A DNA stretch of 49,866 nt from K23-9 sp964460665 (GTDB lineage: Bacteria; Planctomycetota; Planctomycetia; Pirellulales; Pirellulaceae). The stretch lies in assembly GCA_964460665.1 (NCBI GenBank), contig CAYWSL010000015.1, positions 1-49,866 of the forward strand. Direction: 5' to 3'. Below the pieces are notes generated by a model. The model had not been told where the DNA came from. It saw nothing but the letters and a program-made list of their open reading frames with translations, and did no database searches. Shown in pieces: positions 1-7,575 of the stretch. Made by a program: the position numbers and the translations under genes. Position 1 is the stretch's first letter; each line of letters opens with the position of its first letter.

Positions 1-1
1 T

Positions 2-676
2 GGCTGGCGCAGTTCAACGATCTTGGCCGCCCTGTTCAATGCCCTGCTACTGCTAGTCGCCATCGGCGGGATTGTCTGGGAAGCGGTCGGCAGGCTATCG
101 GCCCCAAGCCAAGCGGTGGCTCCAACAATCATCGTGGTGGCCTTGATTGGTGTCGTCATCAACACCGCCACGGCCATGCTGTTCATGCGAGGCCGCAAAG
201 GAGACCTGAACATTCGCGGTGCGTATCTGCACATGGCCGCTGACGCTTTACTTTCCCTTGGCGTCGTTGTTGCTGGCGTGGCCATCGCACTAACGCAGTG
301 GGATTGGCTGGACCCAGCGACCAGTCTGGTGATCGCGGCGGTGATCTTGCTCGGAACATGGGGGCTGCTTCGCGAATCGGTTAACTTGGCCATGCAGGCC
401 GTACCGCCGTCGATCGACGCCACCGAGGTCAAGGAATTTCTGAGCAGCATTCCCGGCGTAACCGAAGTTCACGATCTGCACATCTGGGCGATAAGCACGA
501 CCGAGATTGCCTTGACCGCACACTTAGTCAAACCCAGTGTGGACAATGACGATGAGCTGCTGCGTGATACCGCCGAAGAACTCCACCACCACTTCGATAT
601 CAGCCACACAACCATTCAGATCGAACACAGTATCGCCGATGCTAATTGCGGCCAAGCTGCTGAAGGGACGCTTTAA
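2..676 (+). CDS. Cation diffusion facilitator (CDF) family transporter, C-terminal part
   Basis: Partial gene: the reading frame is open to the left edge, so the N-terminal helices are missing. About 225 residues remain of a family usually near 300. CDF proteins export divalent metals such as Zn2+, Co2+ or Cd2+ by proton antiport at the inner membrane. Visible are hydrophobic helices and the metal-site helix with the HxxxD pattern in LHMAADALLSLG (nt about 229-260). The C-terminal cytoplasmic domain contains IPGVTEVHDLHIW, typical of the CDF metal-binding dimerisation domain. The tail has scattered His, Asp and Cys residues (for example HHHFD). The family is clear; the metal is not. The gene ends 72 bp before a tRNA gene. 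Confidence 0.9.
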   Translation, partial: GWRSSTILAALFNALLLLVAIGGIVWEAVGRLSAPSQAVAPTIIVVALIGVVINTATAMLFMRGRKGDLNIRGAYLHMAADALLSLGVVVAGVAIALTQWDWLDPATSLVIAAVILLGTWGLLRESVNLAMQAVPPSIDATEVKEFLSSIPGVTEVHDLHIWAISTTEIALTAHLVKPSVDNDDELLRDTAEELHHHFDISHTTIQIEHSIADANCGQAAEGTL

Positions 677-747
677 GCGAACCCGATTGCTCGTTTGAGA
701 GTCCTTTTGTCGCGTCCGTTAGAGAGTTTCTACTTGGAAGCTTCAAT

Positions 748-819
748 GGCCTGCTCGTCTATCGGCAAGGATTCCGTCTTCTCAAGGCGGGGAGATGGGT
801 TCGATTCCCATGCAGGCTA
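748..819 (+). tRNA. tRNA-Glu (anticodon CTC)
   Basis: Cloverleaf worked out by hand. The acceptor stem 748-754 pairs with 812-818 over 7 bp, with G1 opposite U72 as a wobble pair, and A819 is the discriminator. The D arm 757-760/769-772 has GG in its loop. The anticodon stem CCGTC (774-778) pairs with GGCGG (786-790); the loop TTCTCAA puts the anticodon CTC at 781-783. The T arm is ATGGG/TTCGATT/CCCAT (797-813 region). No CCA is encoded. The D-arm sequence GTCT...AGGA is like other bacterial tRNA-Glu. An open frame runs through the tRNA into the next gene but should not be translated here. Confidence 0.9.
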
Positions 820-862
820 CTTCAATGCTAAACACGGTTTTAGATACGGTAAAGCAGGCATC

Positions 863-1566
863 ATGATTGTGTGCATCGACGTCGGATACGGTGAAGAAAA
901 CGCTCGGGCCGCTGGTGTCGCGTTCAACGATTGGTCAGACAGTCGACCGAGCTGGGAGACAGTGATCGATATCGGCGAAGTGCAGCCGTACGTGCCAGGG
1001 CAGTTTTATCGACGCGAACTACCGTGTGTGATGGCAGTGTTACAGGCGTTCACTGACGCCAATTCAAACATCAAGCCAAGTCTTGTCATTGTCGACGGAT
1101 ACGTTTGGCTAGACGGAAACGTAGACGAAAACGAAAACAACGAACAAAACAACGAACANNNNNNNNNNNNNNNNNNNNNNNNNNNNNNNNNNNNNNNNNN
1201 NNNNNNNNNNNNNNNNNNNNNNNNNNNNNNNNNNNNNNNNNNNNNNNNNNNNNNNNNNAAAACAACGAACAAAACAACGAACAGAGATCAGAAAATCAAA
1301 GTCATCGAAAGCGAGGACTTGGCGCGTACGTTTACGATTCGTTGCAGCCAAGTGTACCGGTCGTGGGCGTCGCCAAAAACAAATTCCAATACGCCAACTG
1401 CGCGGTCGAAGTTTGCCGCGGCGAGAGTCGGCGTCCATTGTTTGTCACCGCAGCAGGAATCGATTCTGCCCTGGCGGGAAAGTACATTTCGCAGATGCAC
1501 GGAAAGCACCGTATCCCCACGATGCTGGCTCGTGTCGATCGGCTAAGTCGATCGGCAGCCGATTGA
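863..1566 (+). CDS. Endonuclease V-like protein with internal NNEQ repeat and assembly gap
   Basis: Endonuclease V nicks DNA 3' to deaminated bases such as inosine. Family landmarks are visible on both sides of the gap: CIDVGY with the first metal Asp, PYVPG followed by RRELP with the metal Glu, LVIVDG with the second Asp, then VPVVGVAKN and IDSALA near the C-terminus. Between VDG and VGVAK lies a low-complexity insert of repeated Asn-Asn-Glu-Gln encoded by a 12-bp tandem repeat, broken by 100 Ns. The left half reads in the frame of 863 and the right half in the frame of 1261. The N run is probably a placeholder: a true gap of 11 bp modulo 12 keeps the repeat phase and joins both halves in frame. 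The gene is thus probably intact, with an expanded loop; a frameshifted pseudogene is the alternative. The ATG at 863 lies 44 bp after the tRNA. Confidence 0.72.
1136..1284 (+). repeat. 12-bp tandem repeat (AACAACGAACAA) containing a 100-N gap
   Basis: Units of AACAACGAACAA begin at 1136 and 1148 before the gap and at 1261 and 1273 after it (last unit ends CAG). Ns fill 1159-1258, exactly 100, which is typical of a gap of unknown size. A 12-bp unit adds four codons (Asn-Asn-Glu-Gln), so copy number can change without shifting the frame of the host gene. Confidence 0.9.
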
Positions 1567-2262
1567 GGGCTGTGGGGGCTCGTTAGGGTCGTCAGAACCG
1601 GCACTTTTGGCAGACAAAATGAGGATACTTCTGGGGCGTTCCAGCATGCTCGGAACGTCCAAAGCGGGGGTTAAAGCGCCGGGCTCCCCACTCCTGGCGG
1701 CTGAGAATGGGGCAATCGGGAAAAAAGTTCCTGCTGCTGATACAACAAAGCTATCAGGCGGAGCGACGCCCGCAGGTGCTTTTTTAGCGACTGATCGGGC
1801 ACCATAACCGAAAAAGCCCCTGAATCCGACCAGTTTGAGCTCTCCAAGGTTCCGTTTCGTGCGGCTACGACAATCCTGCGGGGTCCTGGCTTTGTAGGCA
1901 AGCTGGAACTTTGGGCTGGGCTGTGCGTCTCAGATCAGGCGGTTCGTTGACACCTATGGGGGTGCAACTAGAATCGCTCTCAGACCTTATCCATTCGGCT
2001 CGTTTTACCTATTTGCCCATTCTACTGAATGGGCTGGCGCACCTCATTTTACAATGGCGGCGAGTAAATTCGACCGATGCTAGAAACGGTGCGTACGATC
2101 AGATGGATGTCATCTGGTTCGTCGATACCGGATTGAAAATTAGCCTTAGCGATGATCGCTGAGAATAATAGAGATCTTCCTTGTCCGCCCTATCCAACAC
2201 CGCCTAATACTGGATTCCAATCTCGCCCACGATTGGCTTCCGTTTGGTAGAGACCCCCCTCG
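1567..2262. other. Intergenic region without convincing genes
   Basis: About 700 bp between the endonuclease V-like gene and the large surface protein. Short open frames exist on both strands but have no recognisable domain or convincing start. One clear element is a hairpin at 1634-1660. I looked for tmRNA, RNase P, SRP RNA and tRNA signatures and saw none. The segment near 2100-2262 presumably holds the promoter of the surface protein gene; I see no strong -35/-10 pair. Confidence 0.5.
1634..1660. other. Hairpin, 9-bp stem
   Basis: GGGCGTTCC (1634-1642) pairs with GGAACGTCC (1652-1660) with one G-U pair; the loop AGCATGCTC contains the palindrome AGCATGCT. It lies 70 bp after the endonuclease V-like stop and has no T tract, so it could end or protect that transcript, but this is not certain. 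Confidence 0.5.
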
Positions 2263-5200
2263 ATGATCAAGCGAACTGAAACGGAATCGAAAAAACGTCG
2301 CAGCAAACGTGCTGCGAGCCGCTCCCGTCAAAACGGAAAGCGGAGTAAGCGAACAATGATGATGGAGAGTCTAGAGCAACGACAGTTGCTTGCAGGCGAC
2401 GTCCTTCCGCCGATCCCGGTTATTGATGCATTCACCGGTGCGCGGAATATCGGTAGTGTCCAGTCAACGCCGTTTACTGAGTCGGAATTGAACGGAGTCC
2501 AGGGCGGTAACGACAACATCTTTTCTGCGGACCTGGTTCCGTTGGGCACTGGGCCTGGGCAATCCGACACAATTGACCTGACTGGATCGGTTGACTTTCA
2601 AATTCGCACCCCAGCGGTAACACAGGCGGATGGCACGATTACGCCTGCAACGTTCAATACGGACCTAGACTTCTTCGCGTTTGACTTGCGTGCGGGCGAT
2701 ATTTTGGATATCGCAACGTTGGGTTCAGTTTCGAACTTCACGGTACTCAATAGCGATGGTTCTATTTGGTTTGGCGCCGACGACAACCAGAGTTTTGGGT
2801 ATCCTTCTGATTCACCACTTCAGACACTGGGCAACACTGCTTTCGCGCAAGTCGTTCCTGAAGATGGCCGTTACTTCATTGCCTTCGCGCCGGACACAGT
2901 GGCAGGCCAATACACAGTAGGGCTTCGGGTCTATCGGCCCATCATCGAATCTTTACCCATCGGTTCACAACAATTCGTTTTCTTGGATTTGGACGGAGCC
3001 ATTCTACCCGCATCGGTTTTGGATGACGGCTCGGGTGTACCTCAGACTGGGATTGTTAGATTTCCATCGCTTCGTGAATCGCTTCCTCAGATCGGGCTAG
3101 AACCACTTGATGATGCGGCTTTCGATCGTTTCATCGATCTGATGCTGGAGGCTTTGGAAGAAGACTTCGCTTTCTTGGCTGCGAACGGCAACGCTGGTGA
3201 CTTTGACCAGACTGGCACTCCTGGTGATTTCGGCATCACGTTTTTGAACAGCCGTGACCACGCGGACCCTGGGGCACACCCCTTGGTGACGCGCGTATTT
3301 GTTGGCGACGACGGGGGAACATTTAACCTCGCGGGAGCTGCGTTGGGGATTTCGACAACGCTCGACATCGGTAACTTTAGCCTAGATGATGTTGTCTTCT
3401 CATTCATTGACGATTTGGATGACGTCGCGACTTCCGTGCCGATTTCCAACACGGTTAGTGTCCTAGAAGTCATCGCGGACTTCGCTGGATTCCTCACGTC
3501 GCACGAAATTGCCCACTCCTTTGGACAGCGGCACACCGACAGTACAAATACAGTCAACTCGATCATTGACGAGGGTGGAAACATCCCTGGCGCCTTGGGC
3601 GTGGGGCTCGACGGTATCTTTGGCACGCTAGATGATATGCCAGCGCAGTTTTTTGATGACACGTTTTCACTGAACGAAGGTTTGCTCGGGACAAACCGAG
3701 TCACCAACACCTTGGCCAATACGTTGGTGACGGGAACCGTGGGTGGTAGCGTTACCGGTCGAGTGTTCAACGACACCAATCGCGATGGCTCAGGAACAAA
3801 CGACGCCGGCTTGGCAGGTGTGACGGTTTTTGCCGACATCAACGGCAACGGTGTGGCTGACCCAAGTGAACCCGCCACGGTCACCGGCGCCGATGGTACA
3901 TTTGTGTTGAGCTCGTCGGGCGGATCGGCCAACGTTATCGCAGTTGCCCCTGAGCAGTTTGCGGCGAGCACGCCGACATCTGTTCCAGCAACGTTTGTAC
4001 TAGGTGGCAGCGTCGGTGGAATCGAATTCGGATTCACCCAGGTTATCGCTGACATCACCGGTACAAAGTTCGCTGACTTGGACGGAGACGGATTCTTTGA
4101 CAGTAACGAACCTGGTCTAGGAGACGTTTTCATCTATCTAGATTTAGACGGAGACAACCGTCCTGACCTTGGTGAGCCTGCTGCGTTGACGGGCCCCGAT
4201 GGATCTTACTCGCTGAACTTCCCTGGGCCAGGAACGTTCACGATCCGCGAAGTCGTAGCTCCTGGTTTCGTGCAAACCTTTCCAGGCCCCGCCTTGGGTG
4301 GTGAACACACAGTGGTCTTTGATGGCACCGCGTTGACAGACAATTTCAACTTTGGAAACCTACCCTCACGCGACTTTGGTGACGCTCCAGACCAATACGG
4401 AACACTGGAGGCATCCAACGGCCCAAGTCACGGGCTAACCGAGGGACTATCAATCGGGAACATTGCACCAGACCGTGAATTAAACGGACAACCCAGCATC
4501 GATGCTCTTGGTGATGATGGTAGTGGCGTGATTGGTCTGAACGGCCAAACGATCGATGACGAAGACGGCGTTGTGTTACTTGAACCTTTGGGGCCAGGTG
4601 CCTCAGCTGACTTGGCCGTGACGCTTCAAAACGAAACAGGCTCACCGGCCTTCCTGCAGGGGTGGATCGACTTCAACATCGACGGCGACTTTAATGATCC
4701 AGGCGAACAGATCGCCAACAACTTAGAAGTCGGAACGGGAACGTTCACTTTACCTGTCGCCGTGCCATCGAATGCCACGATCGGCACGACCTATGCTCGA
4801 TTCCGCTACAGCCAAACAAGCGGCTTAGGTCCAAACGGACTGGCAGACACCGGTGAAGTGGAAGACTACGCGTTTCCCATTTTGGCAGCAGCCCAGATCG
4901 CCAATGATGATCCTAACGAGGTAGTGTCTAGGAACTCGCAAGCGAACGAGATTTTTGTCTTAGACAACGACTTCGAGACTGCCGACAACCAGCTGCAAAT
5001 CATCAACCGCAATATCACCGGTACGGTTGGTGAAGTCGTGATCGCTGGCGATGCACGATCGATTTTCTATACACCACGTAATGGCTTCATTGGCATCGAC
5101 CAATTTTCCTACACGGTCCAAGATGAATTCGGTCGCCAATCTACCGCCACCGTCACAGTGAATGTGACGTTCCAGACATCAAGTCCAATCGCATTGGATG

Positions 5201-7362
5201 ACACGTTCGATGTGGCTCAAGGTTCCACGAACCGCGCCTTGAACGTGTTGGACAATGACGTCCCAAGTATCGCTGGTGGTTCATCGATCACCAGTGTCAC
5301 GCCAGGCACGAACGGTGGTTCGATCGCGATCACCGGCGGTGGCCAGTCGCTCCGGTACACTCCGCTGCCTGGATTCAATGGAACGGAACAGTTCACATAC
5401 AGCATCCAAGATACAGTAGGAGCGACCAGCAGCGCGACAGTAACGATCAACTTGCTGCCTGGATCACAAGCGGATGATGATGTCGAATTCAGCATCGAAA
5501 TTTTAGACAGCATCAACCAGCAACCAATCTCCAATGTTCAGGTCGGTGATACCTTTGACGTTCGCGTTTCGGTGGACGACTTGCGAACCGGAGCCATCAA
5601 TGAAGGCGTCGCGTCGGCGTTTTTGGATCTGCTTTACACAGACGAATTAGTTGCCGTCCTGAATACCGGCGCCAACAGCGCCTTCCAGTTTGACATCTCG
5701 TTTGGCGAATTATTCACAGGCATTGATGCCAACGAATTGGAAAACAACACCGTCCAAGGCGGTAGCGCTGGTGTGCCTGGGCTGATCAATGAAGTAGGCG
5801 GTGTTCAGACATCGATTCCAAGCACATCGCACACCGGCCCGGTCGAACTGTTCACTGTGCGTTTGCAAGCTGTATCGCCAGGTGTCGCTGTTTTCCAGGC
5901 TGACCCAGCCGATTCAGACTTCGGTGAAACCGTGTTGGTTTCTATTGCTGAAGCACTGGAAGTCGAGCGACTTCGTTTTGACCGACAAGAGTTGGTGATC
6001 TTCCCCTCGAGCGATAATTTTGCTTCGGCGATCGATGATTCATTCCCCCAAGGACGTGACTCCAATGGTGATCTGATCAGTCGCAGTATCGGTGGCCAAG
6101 CGGTCGCAGCGCGTCTGAATGTGCTGGACAACGACAACTTGGGCCCCACCGGTCAGATCACTGAACTAGGGTTGGTTGCCGCACCAGGCATCGGTAACGC
6201 TCAGTTCAACGACAACGGTACGCCTGACAACTTGAACGACGACTTCATCGAGTACTTTGCGGACGTCGGTGCGAATGGATTTGACCAGTTCACCTACTTG
6301 ATCGTGACCGCGGATGGCGTGCGAAGCATCGGTAATGTTTCACTGACCGTTGGCAACGCTGATGCTGATGACATTGCATCGATCGAATTCAACTTGGTCG
6401 ATGAATTTGGCAACGACATCAACTCAGTCAGTGTTGGGGAACGATTCGGCGTTCAGGTGATCGTTGAAGATGAGAGAGTGAACCCTGAATTCGTTTTCTC
6501 TGCCTTCTTGGATCTGATTTACTCGGACAACATCGCGCCGACAAACATCGTGCTCGGTGGCAACTTGGACTTTGACGCAACCTTCGGTGACCTTTTCGAT
6601 CCAGCAACCGCTGTCGGAACCAGTATTCGCCCTGGGCTGATCGATGAGTTTGGAGTGGTTCTAGGAAGTATCGTGTCAAACAACGGAGTCGGTGCGAATC
6701 CGAATCCGGACGTCATGGCGACCATATTCTTCGAAGCCTTAGCGGGTGGACAAGCGTCGGTGGTCGGTGGTCCTGCGGACAACCTGGACTTCCAAGAAAC
6801 AACGCTATTTGGCTTGAACGATCCTGTTCCTGTCTCGCAAATTCGATATGACGTTTTGGAAATCGAAATCACAGGACAGGGTGAAACGGTTCAACAAAAC
6901 ACAGCTAATCCCTTTGACGTCAATGCAAACGGAACGGTTGACGCGCTGGATGTCATCCTTGGCATCAACGCATTTTCAACTCGTCAGTCTAACATTGTTG
7001 CCCAAGGTGAATTCGCGGGCTCTGCCCTATTCCTGGATGTTGATGGCAACAGGCGATTTACTCCAGTCGACATCATTCTGGTCCTGAACCACTTGGTCGA
7101 CGTTGTCGCAGCGCAAGGCGAGCAGATCATTAGTGATACGCTAGAAACACCAGTCGATGATGACTCATCTGTTGAAGTAGCCGACACGATCTTTGCCTCG
7201 ATTGAAGACAACAACCTAACAACGGGTTCGTCTGTTGGATCCAGCCAGATCGCTGCTCCGATTGAAATCATCGGTCTAGAACAGTCGGACGATGATGATG
7301 ATGACGACGAAGCAGATGTGCTGAGCCTACTGGCAGACGACCTTTCCGGTCTGGGCACATAA
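2263..7362 (+). CDS. Large modular secreted/surface protein with metzincin motif, SdrD-B-like, GEVED, cohesin-like and dockerin domains
   Basis: 1699 residues. The N-terminus is a Lys/Arg-rich stretch followed by ESLEQRQLLAGD, a planctomycete LEPR-XLL-type motif found at the start of very large exported proteins. Modules in order: PPC-like domain (about 127-226); a protease-like region with HEIAHSFGQRH at 414-424, matching the HExxHxxGxxH zinc site, followed by SIIDEGG where a Met-turn would be expected; two SdrD-B/prealbumin-like domains rich in DLDGDG-type loops (about 495-690); a GEVED domain ending in GEVEDY (about 697-870); two Ig/cadherin-like repeats with DND and PGFNG-type motifs (about 876-1065); a cohesin-like domain (about 1072-1250), a further cadherin-like repeat and a second cohesin-like domain (to about 1535); a dockerin with two Ca2+ loops, DVNANGTVDALD and DVDGNRRFTPVD (about 1549-1617); and an acidic Asp-rich tail. 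Likely extracellular or cell-surface. The domain reading is by eye; protease activity is inferred. Confidence 0.88.
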   Translation: MIKRTETESKKRRSKRAASRSRQNGKRSKRTMMMESLEQRQLLAGDVLPPIPVIDAFTGARNIGSVQSTPFTESELNGVQGGNDNIFSADLVPLGTGPGQSDTIDLTGSVDFQIRTPAVTQADGTITPATFNTDLDFFAFDLRAGDILDIATLGSVSNFTVLNSDGSIWFGADDNQSFGYPSDSPLQTLGNTAFAQVVPEDGRYFIAFAPDTVAGQYTVGLRVYRPIIESLPIGSQQFVFLDLDGAILPASVLDDGSGVPQTGIVRFPSLRESLPQIGLEPLDDAAFDRFIDLMLEALEEDFAFLAANGNAGDFDQTGTPGDFGITFLNSRDHADPGAHPLVTRVFVGDDGGTFNLAGAALGISTTLDIGNFSLDDVVFSFIDDLDDVATSVPISNTVSVLEVIADFAGFLTSHEIAHSFGQRHTDSTNTVNSIIDEGGNIPGALGVGLDGIFGTLDDMPAQFFDDTFSLNEGLLGTNRVTNTLANTLVTGTVGGSVTGRVFNDTNRDGSGTNDAGLAGVTVFADINGNGVADPSEPATVTGADGTFVLSSSGGSANVIAVAPEQFAASTPTSVPATFVLGGSVGGIEFGFTQVIADITGTKFADLDGDGFFDSNEPGLGDVFIYLDLDGDNRPDLGEPAALTGPDGSYSLNFPGPGTFTIREVVAPGFVQTFPGPALGGEHTVVFDGTALTDNFNFGNLPSRDFGDAPDQYGTLEASNGPSHGLTEGLSIGNIAPDRELNGQPSIDALGDDGSGVIGLNGQTIDDEDGVVLLEPLGPGASADLAVTLQNETGSPAFLQGWIDFNIDGDFNDPGEQIANNLEVGTGTFTLPVAVPSNATIGTTYARFRYSQTSGLGPNGLADTGEVEDYAFPILAAAQIANDDPNEVVSRNSQANEIFVLDNDFETADNQLQIINRNITGTVGEVVIAGDARSIFYTPRNGFIGIDQFSYTVQDEFGRQSTATVTVNVTFQTSSPIALDDTFDVAQGSTNRALNVLDNDVPSIAGGSSITSVTPGTNGGSIAITGGGQSLRYTPLPGFNGTEQFTYSIQDTVGATSSATVTINLLPGSQADDDVEFSIEILDSINQQPISNVQVGDTFDVRVSVDDLRTGAINEGVASAFLDLLYTDELVAVLNTGANSAFQFDISFGELFTGIDANELENNTVQGGSAGVPGLINEVGGVQTSIPSTSHTGPVELFTVRLQAVSPGVAVFQADPADSDFGETVLVSIAEALEVERLRFDRQELVIFPSSDNFASAIDDSFPQGRDSNGDLISRSIGGQAVAARLNVLDNDNLGPTGQITELGLVAAPGIGNAQFNDNGTPDNLNDDFIEYFADVGANGFDQFTYLIVTADGVRSIGNVSLTVGNADADDIASIEFNLVDEFGNDINSVSVGERFGVQVIVEDERVNPEFVFSAFLDLIYSDNIAPTNIVLGGNLDFDATFGDLFDPATAVGTSIRPGLIDEFGVVLGSIVSNNGVGANPNPDVMATIFFEALAGGQASVVGGPADNLDFQETTLFGLNDPVPVSQIRYDVLEIEITGQGETVQQNTANPFDVNANGTVDALDVILGINAFSTRQSNIVAQGEFAGSALFLDVDGNRRFTPVDIILVLNHLVDVVAAQGEQIISDTLETPVDDDSSVEVADTIFASIEDNNLTTGSSVGSSQIAAPIEIIGLEQSDDDDDDDEADVLSLLADDLSGLGT

Positions 7363-7424
7363 CGTTCCCCTTGAAATGACGACGCACGTTACTATTCAAC
7401 CTGCATCAAAAATAAAACACGATG

Positions 7425-7456
7425 TCGGCGAGTTCTCGGGTTTGAGAATTCGCCGA
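7425..7456 (+). terminator. Strong hairpin after the surface protein gene
   Basis: TCGGCGAGTTCTC (7425-7437) pairs with GAGAATTCGCCGA (7444-7456): 13 bp with one G-U pair and a 6-nt loop GGGTTT. It lies 62 bp after the stop codon. No T run follows, so it may stabilise the mRNA end or act with Rho rather than be a classic intrinsic terminator. Confidence 0.55.
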
Positions 7457-7575
7457 TCTCTGTTGGTCTCCGCCTAAGTGTTCAATTTTAGCTCGTTTTG
7501 AGGGCACTTTTTCGCATTGAAACGACCATGTGATCGAAATGCGGTTGGATTGGTCGACAAAAACGCTCATCATAA

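Noticed and set aside
695..862. Coding start upstream of 863 for the endonuclease V-like gene
   Set aside because: The frame would run through the tRNA-Glu gene; the family pattern starts at MIVCIDVGY.
1607..1807. Possible 66-residue protein
   Set aside because: No recognisable domain or ribosome binding site; composition looks like translated intergenic DNA.
1590..1900. tmRNA, RNase P RNA, SRP RNA or riboswitch in the large gap
   Set aside because: Only one hairpin is clear; no conserved core motif of those RNAs was found.
3087..4133. Long antisense open frame (348 codons) within the surface protein gene
   Set aside because: Ser/Pro/Thr-rich shadow of the sense codons; the sense frame has clear domains.
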